Shown in pieces: positions 1 to 12,264 of a stretch of DNA of 64,000 nucleotides (position 1 is its first letter; every line of letters starts with the position of its first letter). The stretch spans positions 147,126,001 to 147,190,000 of the forward strand of contig JBITNC010000001.1 in the NCBI GenBank assembly GCA_050084985.1. Reading direction: 5' to 3'. The position numbers were made by a program, and so were the translations under genes. Under the pieces are notes generated by a model. That model did no database searches and was not told where the DNA came from. It saw only the letters and a list, made by a program, of their open reading frames with translations. The DNA comes from Nageia nagi. Taxonomy: Eukaryota > Pinophyta.

Positions 1-411
1 ACCTTTTTCCTCATTAGACATACTCATGATCACCAAATCAAAACTCTTAGCTACATCCATATGCTTCTCTTCAACTACATGATTGTAAGGGTTTTCAAAA
101 CCCTTTTCTTTACAAACCAAGATTTCCTTTATTAATTCCATAGTCCTCTCTCTCCATGGGACTTTTATATTTTTCATACTTATAATACAAGATATCAACC
201 AAGCTCTCCTTTGACTCTTCTTAGCCTCAAGGTACTCAACCTTGAAGCACAAAAGTTTTGCCTCCTCTATGAGACTTTTATATTCAAACTTTATACTCCT
301 TAAAGTATCTTTTTACTGCAATTGTTCATGTTGGTTCTTTATTTGCTTCCCTTCTATGGTGATCCAAATCCAATCTTCTATCCAACAAGATCAATTGGCT
401 TTAGTACCAAA
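1..411 (-). mobile_element. 5' internal part of an LTR retroelement, cut by window edge
   Basis: On the minus strand one frame is open from a TAA at 313-315 down to base 1, about 105 codons, and runs off the window. It reads as a lysine- and glutamate-rich, probably helical segment with no domain I can name. Just upstream on that strand, at 397-409, lies TGGTACTAAAGCC, which differs from the usual initiator-tRNA-Met primer-binding site at three positions. A candidate LTR follows immediately at 412. The arrangement LTR, primer-binding site, charged leader ORF fits the gag end of an LTR retrotransposon. The family cannot be assigned because the diagnostic pol domains are outside the window. A host gene fragment is the alternative. 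Confidence 0.35.
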
Positions 412-755
412 TGATGTAGATTCTTGTAAGAGACCAAAATAGATATCTAAAATTGATTCACAACACAAGTAAATGAATGGAAGAATAAAATTCACAACAA
501 GAATTCTTTATTCTTTTGAATCTACACTAATTCCTGAAAAGGATTTCAATAAGATTTTATAAAGCATCTTTTTCTCTCTTTCTTATTTTTTGAAAAAGCC
601 TAAAATTTAGCTTAGGTTAGGCCCAAAATGGATCTATGCATCCATTACTCAATAAATGCAATTATTCTAAAAATAAAACCAAAATTAAAATTGAATTTTG
701 GGATTTATGATAAGCATTTCAAGCCTCAAAAGTTTCTCCTACAGGAAACATTACA
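412..755 (-). repeat. Candidate LTR next to a tRNA-Met-like primer-binding site
   Basis: Read on the minus strand this segment begins TGTAATG and ends ACATCA, followed after a few bases by the primer-binding-like sequence at 397-409. TG...CA ends and the position beside a primer-binding site are what an LTR should show. No second copy is visible in the window, so the outer boundary at 755 rests only on the TG dinucleotide. Confidence 0.33.
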
Positions 756-2269
756 ATATTGTATATTTTTTGATTCTATGTGATTTTTTTTAAAAAAGGA
801 CTCCAAATGATATCGAGTTCAAAAGTTACACCCTTTAGAAGTTGGGGTATTATTCTACTACATAAAGAAAGTGTAATTGGATATTGCAAGTTCATCACTT
901 TGTGTCAACCAATAGATATCATTTTATTCTATTGGAATGTGTCAATTCATGTTAATAAATATCAATCTTTCCAAATGCAAATTTAACATTCTTAATAATT
1001 TCAAATGAAATGAGAAAAATAAAATATCTGTACCTTGCGATGGAAGCTTAATTTTAGTATCGATCCTCATACCAAAAAGGTATAATTAAGGATAAGTATA
1101 GGAGAGTTTTTAATCATTTGAGTAACTCAAAAATTGATATATCACCAACACTTTGATGTTAGTACACCATCAACATCATAAAATAAGTGGATAAAGTCAT
1201 CCAATTAAGTAGTGCTTTCATATGTCATGAAATCTTACAAATATCATGGGCCTAAAACTGCCTAGGAATAACCTTCTTGAAGATGTAATTTTACCCTGAC
1301 AAATGACTAAAATCAAGTATACATAATCTACTTTTTTTTAATTGTATATCATAAACAACTATCCATTATCATATGAAAACTAGCAATTGATGAAAATGAA
1401 GTAGGCACATTGGAAACTCATCCAAACAATAAATTAGCATACCATTGGTGCCCTAAACCCAATATAAATTTTAATAAAAAATACAAATGAAGTGATATTT
1501 ACCTGAGACATGTGGGCATCATTTGAATAAATTTTAAGCATAAATTAGATCCAAATTCTATCAATAGCACATACAACTCAAAGAAATGGACACCGTCAAC
1601 ATCATGTATATGGTAATTTTAGTATTTGAAAAAGGATGAGAGGGATTTGAAATTTTTACAAGGCCAATAAGCCCTATACATAAGGATTCAAGAACTATAT
1701 GTCAAAAAAGAAGTGATGCCCTAATTTAAAGCCCCAAAGTCAACTAATAAAATTAAATTTTTTTGTAAAAATTGGTCATTTTGACCTTAATGCCCTTACC
1801 ATTTGTAGTTCTAACAAGTAGGTGTTGACTTCCTCACTAAACTAGCTGAGTTTACCACCTTGCCAATAATGTTGCATTATTGTAGCATCTATTCGATCCA
1901 TAATTTTAGCACATCAAGAGGGAGGACATCCATAGAGGATCTGAGACTATATAGTGATGGCTGTCATCAATTGAAGGAGTATCCAACAATTGATTATGGG
2001 GAGGATAGGTCATCTAATGCAGTATCTTTGTAGTATACCAGTCAAGCATGTGGTAAGTATATTCAAATTGAAATATTATATTTTTAGTATCCATGAGTGG
2101 GGAGGATAGAATAACAAACCTAGGCATTAACTTGCAAGATTGTAAGCGGTTGATTCAGGGTGGGCCTATGAGGATTACATATTTAGATTTGGCTTAAACC
2201 TTTCTACAAACTCAATAATTAGATGATATTTAAGATTGATGCAAGTTAGGTGAGCACATATACATGAAG
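756..2269. other. No gene recognised
   Basis: AT-rich sequence with frequent stops in all frames. From about 1860 the composition becomes more G-rich on the plus strand and probably belongs to the element that carries the PMD relic, but I could not place it in a domain. Confidence 0.5.
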
Positions 2270-3855
2270 ATAGTACATGTGAATACTTCTCTTCTCATTG
2301 CATTGGCTGAGAGATGGGATCATGATTTCTCCTCATTTCACCTTCCCATCAGTGAAATGATAGTAACTTTAAAGGATGTGTACCAGATCTAGGGTATACC
2401 CATCAAGGGTGGCTTTGTATATTAGCATAAGAGGGGGGATGATAACACTCATGGGGATGAGCATTTATGGTTGAATAGATTGGATGACCATGATTGGGAT
2501 CATTGGTCGATGAGACTCGTAGAGGGATGTAGGTATGCTAGAGTAGGGAGACACCTAAGCTTGCATGTGGTGGCTATTATTACCACCTATCTATGTCTTG
2601 ATAAAATCCATTTAGCTTTTTCTATTGGGATGACATGGATAGTATGAGAGATATGCACTTAAGGGTGATAGTTTGTGTGGGGGCCAGTAGTACTAGCATA
2701 ACTTTAGAGGGATTTGTATTCATTTGTCACATTGATAAGGTCAACATGAAGATTACTAATGTTAGTCTCCTACAGGTTTGGGCCTATAAGCATATCTCAT
2801 TTATCAGGCCAGTGGGATTGTAGAGGGTGAGAGATGACCCAACAAATGTGGCCCTAGTGTGATGGACTAGCCCATTAGGTGGATATAGGCCTACTTGATC
2901 TATGGAGGCAAGGAGGAGGGATATGAATGGTCTCAAGGAGGCAAACATCATATAGGTGTACTATGTTGATTATGTGTGGCACAAGAATGCTCATCATTGG
3001 GCATGGATGAGGTAAACCTACTTCTTTTAGACCAAGTGGAAGATAGTGGAGCCATAAGGTGTTGAGATAGTTTGGTATACAATAACTGATCCCACTAGTG
3101 CCCCTAGTGTACCAATAATACACAATGGAGAGAGACATCCCTAATGATGCTCAAGATATGCTAGTGTGGATGGTAGGGTGGCTAAAGCCATTGATAGAAG
3201 ATGTTGCTATAGAAGTAGCCATGGCTCCCAAGGTTGCCCTTAGTTATGCATCATGGTGGATAGCTATGCGTTTAGGCTCTTTGGGCCTATATGAGTTAGA
3301 TAATGGGAGTGATGATGTGGCAAGCCCACCATCAAAGGAGTAGGATTAGGTGAATATAGATAATCCTATCCATGATGGGCCTCCATTAGTAGGGGGATTA
3401 AAGGTTCTAGCAGTAGTTACCCCTCCTCTAGGTAAGAAAGATTCTACTCATAGTGCTTCATGATTTTCAAATTTTAAATGTAGATAATGAGAGATTAACT
3501 AGCATTATTTATGATATGATAGGGATGTAAGATGCATAGGTAGCAGCCATGGAGGATGAGCTAGCTAGAATCAGATTGATGGAGGTTGAGTTGACATGTC
3601 TTCAATCATTAGAGGTAAAGTTGGCTATGGTGAGGGCTACACTTGTGATGTAGGATGTAGAGGTGGCTTTACTATCTTAAGTAGTTAAGCATCTCTAGGA
3701 TAGGCTCACCATGCCCCCACTAGATCAGTAGTGGGCATTCATGCAAATTCAGCATGATTAGAATACATCTTAGGCTCTAGAGATATCCAAACTATAGGCC
3801 AAGTATACAAGGGCTAAGACACTTTTGGAGACTCATGGACTCACAACGCATGATA
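2270..3855 (+). pseudogene. Plant mobile domain (PMD) protein relic with C-terminal coiled coil
   Basis: A decayed plus-strand coding region. At 2283-2440 it reads LLIALAERWDHDFSSFHLP followed by SEMIVTLKDVYQI, the hallmark start of the plant mobile domain (PF10536, the aminotransferase-like domain carried by MULE- and gypsy-linked genes and by MAIN-type proteins). Around 2775-2920 a frame contains QVWAYKHISFIRPVGL and then a tract typical of the domain's C-terminal half. From 3499 to 3850 one frame continues without a frameshift as a charged, leucine-rich helical region resembling a coiled coil. It carries nine in-frame stops, seven TAG and two TAA, most of them apparently at former Gln codons. 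The relic is clearly non-functional. Whether it was a host PMD gene or the cargo of a transposable element cannot be told, since no transposase or terminal repeats were found next to it. Confidence 0.72.
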
Positions 3856-3898
3856 TCTCAAGTGGAGTCTCCATATTTTGTACCACATTTTGAATTTG

Positions 3899-3939
3899 AT
3901 ATATATATATATATTAATATATAATATATATATATATAT
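3899..3939. repeat. (AT)n microsatellite
   Basis: Nearly pure alternating AT with two short interruptions, directly after the end of the PMD relic. Confidence 0.9.
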
Positions 3940-4689
3940 GACCCATTTTATAGACTTAAAACTAACTTATTAATAGTAAAATATGCTAAACATGCACACA
4001 TTATGTTATGTACAATTGATAAGGACCGTAAGACATACACACAAACTGAAATGACATAGAACCTGAAGGAACCAAGATACCTTAAAGAAACCACTAAAGG
4101 TTAGGATGGTGTATGTGAGTATAGATATCATGAAACAACACCCAAGATTAGCCTAGAGGGTAAGGTACATTATTTAGAATGATAAAAAATGGATTTTAAA
4201 CATTCTATCTTGGGAAAACCATAGTACTAGCACCCTAAAATAGAGATAGTAGGGCATTAGATCATGCATATAGAGGAGTCAGATCCCTAGATTATGGACA
4301 TAGGAAGAAAAGATGGATACAAAGAAGAAAAATCACTAGACTGGTGAACATATAAAACATTAAAGAAAAAAGATACAAAAACATCCCAGCTGTTAATATA
4401 CACTAATTGTGATGTTAAAAAGAGCTCAAGGAATAACATTATGTACCTAGAAAGTTTTCATCACCCAAATACACTTTACAGAAGTAGGGATAAAAAGATG
4501 CACTTTTGTACTAGTCATCCCCACATCATTGGTGCTCTAAAAGAAAGAATGCACACAGTTGGCATCATGCCTTTTGATTTCATTCCTATTTCTATTTAGG
4601 GGAGGATGCCTATATGCATGAGTATTAGCCTAAAAAGAATGTAAATTATGGGAAATACTTACTATATCAATGTATCCTCAAGATTGTGA
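3940..4689. other. No gene recognised
   Basis: Intergenic or unclassified repeat DNA. The pol region expected downstream of the gypsy gag that ends near 4690 (minus strand) is not recognisable here, so that element is truncated or internally deleted. Confidence 0.45.
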
Positions 4690-6661
4690 AGATGGTAGGG
4701 GATTATTAAATACCCCTAGCTGTGCATTATCTGAATGTATAGGTCATGTCTATGCAACTAGTTTTTTATCCATCCTGATTGCTCTATTATCAATGAAATC
4801 TTGTATAAGGCTATGAAGTATCCTATAATCATAGGTTAGATGACTAGATAACCTATGATAATTGCAAAATTTCTCATAGTAAAAATGTTTAGGCACACCA
4901 TTAGTAAACTTAGGTTCAACAATAGGAGGCAATTCAATTAGTTCCTCATCTAATAATAAATTTAAAATATTATCAACAATACCAATAAAAGGAGTATATT
5001 AGTGAGTATGTTTGGGTGGAGAACTACCTCATTTTTTGTGAGCAACATGATTTGATTCAACCTTGATTTGATTTTTAGTAATAGGTTTTCCAAGTGAAGT
5101 ATGCTCAACATGTTTCATAGCACTCAACTTTTTAATGCATGGTTGCTTTTTAGTAATAGTGTTAATCATATATCCTAAAGATATATCATGATTAGAGATG
5201 AAAAATAGCTTATATATAGGTAAGAGACCATCCACAAAAATATGCTTTAGTTCATGTTCATCCATGGTGAGTTTATTAGCAAATTTTTTCTATATCTTTA
5301 CAAATTCCTTCACTAATTGGTTAGGGAGTTGTTTAATTTTACAGAAGTCCTTAAAATAAACCTTCTCAATAATGTTATAACCATAATCATGCAAAAATAT
5401 GCAAATAAAATCATCATACCTATCAATGCTACTTTAAGGAAGCTAAAAGTACCATTTTAGAGCCTCATCCTTCAAACTGTAAGAAAACAACTTAGCCAAC
5501 AAATCTTGATCATTCCTAGGATCCTACATACCATCAAACTTAATAAATTTGATACTCTTTTTCCTAAGGATTATTTTGTCAAGAATTCTAGCAGTGAGGG
5601 GTCTTTTTAAACATGAAAGAAAATCATCCTCATTACTTACCATATTGTTAAATTGTACATTGGTCTTTGGGGATGATGGTGGGGAAGGAGGAGGTTCTTA
5701 TACATTGTTTGATGTTTGAAGTGGAATATTTTTCAAAATAGCAAAATCATTAGTATGATTAACCCTATCCTACTCAAGTTCATGCAATACCCCTACCAAG
5801 ATTTACGATTATTCATATGAAAGTTGTTTATACCATTTAGTATTTTCTTGGATAACCATAATGATAACTACCTTAATCTCATGCTTCTCAAGAGTCCAAT
5901 TTGGGTGTAGCTTAAAGGCTTATCTAATAACTTTAGTAAGTTACTACTTAATGAGAGTTTTAATTTCATCATTAGGTAAAAGAACTTGATCCTTACCTTT
6001 CTTCTCTCAATCAAAGTAATCTGGATTAAGGATCAAATTGGTGTAAGATTCTTCATCCTCATCCTTAGGTTTTGATTGATCATCACTTTTAGAATTATCA
6101 TCCTCATGTAGTGGCTATTCCAACTTAGCATCAATTTCTAGTTCAAACTCTACTCTATTAGGATCTACATCACTTGCATCATGGTGATAGTCGATCATGT
6201 CACCTGCACCATGCATTTCATGCATAAGCTAGAGATGTTTCAATGATTGCTCATAAGCAATTTCCAATCGATTATCAAGCAAATTTGAATCTGTAAGAAG
6301 TTCCACCACAACAAAATCATTATTAAAAATAAAAATATAACTTTTCTTTATTAGATAACACCTATTGAATGGACCTAGCATTAAAAGGAGTCCTATCAAG
6401 ATTAGGGAGTTCATCATCATCAAAAGATTTTGAATGAGGAGCCAAATTATCTAAGTTACTTGGATCAAGAATAGCATAGCGATTAGAAGTATATCCAATA
6501 ATGAATATTAGTTTACCAAAATCTAAAGATTTAGAATCCCATATGGTCCTAGGAGGAGGGATTTGAGTAAACAATTCAAGATTAATTCAAAGATTTCTCC
6601 TAACCTCTAAAAATTATACTTTGAATTTAGATACCGTAGGGTTATTTGGGTTAAGATCCAT
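4690..6661 (-). mobile_element. Ty3/gypsy gag region, decayed
   Basis: Minus-strand gag of a Ty3/gypsy retrotransposon. The first ATG is at 6659-6661, 168 bp inside the adjoining LTR. Successive broken frames contain the leader with FTQIPPPRTIWDSKSL (about 6574-6527), the Retrotrans_gag core at about 5480-5230 (a region reading IEKVYFKDFCKIKQLPNQ and then MDEHELKHIFVDGLLPIYK), and near 4880-4750 the segment KFCNYHRLSSHLTYD followed by LHSLIQDFIDN, which matches the post-gag CxYHxxxGHxTxxC motif of this lineage with both cysteine/histidine spacing and residues partly lost. Many TAG and TAA stops interrupt the frame. No protease or reverse transcriptase could be found downstream. Confidence 0.75.
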
Positions 6662-6828
6662 CTTTGAGATATAAGCAAAATAAACCTTAGTTTTATCTTA
6701 CTATTTGGCTACTATTTGGAGCACTACCTATATGGAGAGAAAATGTAGCAAAAATGGATACATGACTTTACAAAAGGAATTTTCCCTAGAGGAAGGCCTA
6801 GGTGTGTAAGAATATTGGGATCACCAAA

Positions 6829-7510
6829 TGTAGACCCTAAATAATATGATGGTGTAATTAATTAGGAAAATTAACACATGCACTATTTGTTCTATTAGTT
6901 AGTTGATATAAAGTAGTAATATGATAACAAATGATTAAGCATACATGTTTGTTTCATTAACATGCATATTCAATTGATCAAGGAAAGGCATACATCAAGA
7001 ATGAGCAATATCATATACACTACTATGGTGTTGATGCCCTATTAATAGTATGCCACTAGCGTTGTGTTAATGATCAAATTAAAGATGCAATGAAAGATGG
7101 AATAATAAGCGAATGAATGATTTATCAATATAATGAAAGTATGACAATTATTGAGATAAGAGATTTGCTTATTATAGATAAGAATATCTTGTAAACTTTT
7201 TCTTTACAAATGATACTCGAATCCTTGATTCTCTATTTGATCTTTAGTTGATAGAAGCCTTGGGTCTTCTGTAATCCGCCCCTTGTCTAGTCTCTTCCTA
7301 ACGATAATTCCATCCTCTATCTTTGTATGTATTTAATGCCTTTATATAGGGATGCTTCTCTTATAGGATTTAACCCCTTATATAATCCATAAGGGTCAAA
7401 TATATGGCCTACACCTCTTTTATACATTTTAAATCCCTTTTAAATAATACATTATTAAGAGATTAAAATGAGTTATTAAATACATAAAGGTTAATTTTGA
7501 GGAGTCTACA
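6829..7510 (-). repeat. LTR of the gypsy element (5' LTR, minus orientation)
   Basis: A 682-bp segment whose ends form the inverted pair TGTAGAC / GTCTACA, at the right place to be the 5' LTR of the minus-strand gag at 4690-6661. The flank on the gag side does not give a primer-binding site I can assign with confidence. The outer edge at 7510 abuts a copia fragment of opposite strand, so the gypsy element probably landed in older copia DNA. The partner LTR was not found within the window. Confidence 0.5.
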
Positions 7511-7549
7511 ATTTCTAATAAATTATTACTCTCATTTCTCATAGGAATT

Positions 7550-8215
7550 TGTTGTTTAAGGATGATGGGGCTGAGAAGGTGAATGTAATCAAGTATAGAA
7601 GCATTTTTGAGAGTCTAATATTTCTCGTAAATACTAGAGCTGTTATTTCTTATTCTATCCCTTTGTTTCAAAGCATGTGAGTGAGCCTCCTATATTGTAT
7701 TGAAAGTTGCAAAAGAAAAATGAGTTGTGCTTATAGAAATATTAATTTTAGAATTTATTATCCTTCTAATGAAAAAATAAATTTTATTGGTTTTAATGAA
7801 TTAGATTAGGGTAACAACTTGGATGATCAAAAATTTACTTTTAGTAATTATTTTTCAATTGGATTAGGGATGATCACCTAGATCTTAAGGAATAAAAGAT
7901 CAGTAGCATACTCTTTTTTACTAAGATTGAGTATATTGTAGTCACTTCATTAGGTTCATATACTTTATAGCTTTGAAAAGTTTTGAAATAGATTGGTGAG
8001 AAGAAAAATGGACCTAAAAATCTAGTCCATCATAATTTATCTAAATATTTTGATTTGAAGTATCATTTTACTCTTAACATTATGGAGAACAAATAAATTG
8101 AGCTAAAGGTATTGTAATACTCATGATCAATTATTAAATGTATTCACAAAAGAAGTAGCTAAAGATTGGATTTTGAAGATGAAAACCTCAATTATTTACT
8201 CATAATAGAAAAGTT
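7550..8215 (+). mobile_element. Ty1/copia RNase H and C-terminal pol tail, decayed
   Basis: Plus-strand remnant of the copia RNase H domain. DGAEKVNVIKYRSIFESLIF at about 7562-7620 corresponds to the conserved linker before RNase H. NTRAVISYSIPLF follows, then FNELD.GNNLDDQKFT (a stop replaces the usual Trp), and at about 8030-8140 HHNLSKYFDLKYHF, the element's C-terminal his/lys motif before the integration-tail region. Multiple stops and frameshifts show that it is dead. Everything upstream of RNase H is absent, because the gypsy LTR ending at 7510 replaces it. Confidence 0.75.
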
Positions 8216-11200
8216 AGATGGACAAGATAAAAATATGAAAAAATATTTAACCATAATCTTTAGAAGTTTACTCCTCATAACAATATTAAATTTTCTTTTC
8301 TATCTTTTAGTCTATAAAATAAGTGAATAAATCTTCTTAAATATTTTAATAATTTTTAACAAAAAATTCAAAAGTTAAAATATCATCAATTATTGAATGT
8401 TTTCTTGTAAAAGCATATTTTCCCTTTAACTCTTGATTTATTTTCATTAATATAGTTAAGCCGTAGGCATCCTCATTTGATATTTGGAAGCTCATTTTCA
8501 AATGACAACTTAGAATTTACTAGAGAGAAGGCTTACCATGAAATAGGTTTTAGCTTTTGGATTTAAGTTTTTAGTTTTTTTTTTGCATGCCCATGTTTGT
8601 TGTCATTATACTAATGTTGCATATTATCATACTATATCTTTTAACTAATCATTTAATTGATAAATAAGATATTTAATATATATAATAAATTAAATAATAT
8701 TAAAAATAAATTTACCATAATAACATGTGTTATTAATTATAATAATGATCTTTAAGAAAATGATAGTTCAATATCATACTTTGAAATAGATATGAACTTA
8801 TTTTTATTGAATACTTTCAGATAGTACATTATTATTTAATTTCATTTGTAATTATTATATATAATAGTTTTTATTTGATTGAATATAACATTTTCCATTT
8901 GAATTTTAATATTTCTTATGTGGATGTTATTTTGTTTTTTAATGATATATCTAAAAAAAATGTAGTTCAACATAATTTATCTTATTATTTACTTTAACTT
9001 TTATTTGATTGAATGCAATATTATTTCTTGTGAAGAATATAAAAAATATTTTATTAGATTACAATTCTTATAGATGCAAACACATAATTAATGTCTTATG
9101 ATTACAAGAAGATTACATTTACAATAAATATTTATTTTCACAATCATTTCCATAATTATTTTTTTACTAATACTACATACTTATATTTTTCTATTATAAA
9201 TATTAGCTTATAACTTAATAACAATTGTTATCCTTTAATACTTTTGAAAGTAAAAACATATTGATATGTGCATAATGATATACTTTTTTATTTTCTTTTC
9301 AAAATGTCTCTACAAATCAAGATAATTTTTCATAATTAATTTTGGATTATTATGCTTGCATTATTATTATTATTATTACTTTAGTTTTTTAAAATTATTA
9401 TTATTTATTTTATTATCATGTAAATTGTTAAGATTATACATAAAAATAATTTATAGGATCTTGAATAATTGATAAATAATTTATATTCATTAGTTTTTAG
9501 AGATTAGAGATAAGTATTTATGTTTTAAATCATACATAAAATTTATACTAAACAAATGCATAGTTAAATATTTATGAAATGAAAGTTTATTATAATATTA
9601 TGAATTTCAACTATTACATTAGAATATGAAATTTTCATGTATTCACTTTGATAATATGATATTTGCATGTTATTTTACTCTCGTAATTTGTAATCATATT
9701 AGTAAAAAATATAATAATAAAATAAAGTATCCACATAAGATATATTCTCTTAATAATGCATAAGGACAATCCACATAATATCATAGTAGATAGAAATTAT
9801 ATTATAACTATTGAAATGTATTAAAAACCATAAATATGTTGCATAATATTTGTATACCAGTAAAATATGATGGATTGCTCTCTCAATCATTATGAGTTGT
9901 AAAATTTAGAGGATTGTGCAAGAATATAACATCACATTTCTTCAAGTATAATTGATATAGAAAAGAAAAATATATAAAATTCATACTAACTTTATCAAAC
10001 TAATAATAAAACTAAAATATGCATTACAATATAATCGTAAATTACTATGTTAAGTTATTATAATTATCTAGTTAATTAAAATTTCTAATTGATATTTTTC
10101 ATTATAAAAGATTTGATTTTTTTAGTCTATATAATTATTAATACTTTTTAAAAAGCTTTGATGATTATTTTGTAATTGAAATAAAATAACCTACAAAAAT
10201 ATGTATAATAAGATTGAAATATAAACTAATGAGTTTTAGAATTTATATAATCAATAAATACAATTCTTAATAAAGAAAAGTTTTCAATGAAGACATTCAA
10301 ATATTTTAGTTTTACTTATCCATGAAATTCATAACACTTAATTTAACTTCTATTGATAGAAAAAGATGAAGTTCTCAAAAGATATTTATTTTCATATTGT
10401 ATGCACAAAGTGAAAAACTTGCATTTGATAAATTACTTCTTTTGATAATAAGTTTTTTTATTCAATAAGTTTAAACTCCATATCTATATTTATTAATATG
10501 GTTTGTAATATATTTTGAATTATAATTAAGATATAAAAATATAATGTATGACAATAATGTTACTTATCTAGTATAAAAGATAGATTATTCTTAAAAATAA
10601 ATATTACAATATAATATTATAATAAACAAGATGACTAATATGACCATATAAAATAGGATGACTATAATTAATTTATTAAAATATTTTGATATTATAATAG
10701 TTCATCTATTATTCATTTACACCCTTGAATAGCATTGTATAGAGGGATATTAGCAATTAAAGAATGACAACCTTTTTATTATGTGAGATATATGAAATAA
10801 ATATCATTTATTTGATATTTGAGGAGGTAGTAACTATATTAATTATATGATATTTCTTAGTTTCAATCATTTTCCCATGATATGAGTAGTGAGATAGGCA
10901 TAAAGAAAAATAAAAATAGTACTTGTAATCAACTATCAAATGTTATAATATAGAAATACTATATTATTAATGTCATAACATATCATTTGATTTCTATTAA
11001 AGAAATATTGATATAATTAGTTAACTATAATTTTCATATTAACTATATAAAGCTAAATATAGATATTTTTAAATATACATATTACAATATGATTGCACAT
11101 AAATACTAAACATACAATAGATTTTAGATCTTTTTGAAATCTATATTACCATATGTGATAAAAATAGCATGTATGTAGATGATTAATTATTCTCTAAGGA

Positions 11201-11358
11201 AAAACTCAATAGAGGATTAAAATATAATTCATTTCCTACACATGTTCCCTATTTAGTTGAGGTGGTATATTATACCTTTGAATCTAGCCTACAATACCTT
11301 GAATTAATGAAAAAAAACTTAGTTATATGTTAAAAATACTCTCTATCCTCAAAACAAC
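8216..11358. other. AT-rich region, no gene recognised
   Basis: About 3.1 kb of very AT-rich sequence with stops in every frame and no domain I can name. It includes short homopolymers and an (ATT)n-like tract near 9360-9415. It may hold the copia element's LTR just after 8216 and older relics beyond recognition. Confidence 0.5.
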
Positions 11359-11363
11359 ATGAA

Positions 11364-11471
11364 TGATTCTAAGTTACCATTTATAATGAATCATTGATGC
11401 TTGAGGCTTATCCTCCTCAAAAAACATGTTTGATTCTAAGTTACCATTTATAATGAATCATTGATGCTTGA

Positions 11472-11513
<42 letters not shown>

Positions 11514-11536
11514 TCAAGCATCAATGATTCATTATA
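11364..11536. repeat. Direct repeat plus 88-bp perfect palindrome with (AT)n centre
   Basis: A 43-bp unit beginning TGATTCTAAGTTACC is present identically at 11364-11406 and 11431-11473. The second copy runs into a perfect inverted repeat, 11449-11536, whose arms read AATGAATCATTGATGC and its complement around a pure (TA)n centre. The right arm therefore copies the end of the direct repeat in reverse. Transcribed from either strand it would fold into one long hairpin. Confidence 0.9.
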
Positions 11537-12133
11537 TATATATATATTCTTCACAATTTTGTTCACATCTAAATCATATATAAAATTTTGTAAACGCAAT
11601 TAAAAAGATGTATTATATTTTATATTTTATTATTTATTTAAATTATTAGAAAAAAAAATATATATTATAATACAATGAAAGTTCACTTTCTATATTATAA
11701 AAGGATGTATGGTATTTACTATTTAAATTGATTAATAAATGAAATCAAGCTAATTAACATAATACACTGAAAAATAAGATATAAAAATGATTTTTGTATT
11801 TAATCCATCTACAAAGTTTCATAGTTTGGGTAAGATTATTTGGGGCAACTTATAGTATAAGATGCAATGTGGTACAAATTTTGTTAAAGATATTATATCA
11901 TAAACTCAATATGAGCTTAAATGGGGTGGTACCATTGAAGAATTCACTAGAAAACTATGAATTATTTATGCATGCTTACATTAAATAGAAGGTTTCATGA
12001 TGATCCCACATGTAAGAGTTCCAAGGGAGAGGGAATGAAGAGAGGATAAATGGGAGGGGAGGAGAAGCATGAAAGTATACTTACCTGGGTGGGGTCAATG
12101 GGTGATCACCAAGGTTGATGGCCTAGGGAGGGC

Positions 12134-12264
12134 ACTTTTGTTGCATTTGGGAGGGGGGTATTCATAATATTTGCTCTTCTTTCCATGATGTATTCATATT
12201 TTCCTAAAATATAGTGACTTTTGTTGCATTTGCTCTTCTTTCCATGATGTATTCATATTTTCCT
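12134..12264. repeat. Short tandem duplication
   Basis: The 36-bp string starting TTTGCTCTTCTTTCCATGAT occurs at 12170-12205 and again at 12229-12264, and ACTTTTGTTGCATTT precedes both at 12134 and 12215. This is a recent-looking local duplication with a period near 59 bp and no coding content. Confidence 0.8.

Noticed and set aside
11364-11536. Possible CRISPR-like or microRNA precursor reading of the repeats
   Set aside because: CRISPR does not apply to a plant nuclear locus, and there are only two direct units. A microRNA precursor would have an imperfect stem and a defined loop, whereas this palindrome is perfect through its (TA)n centre.
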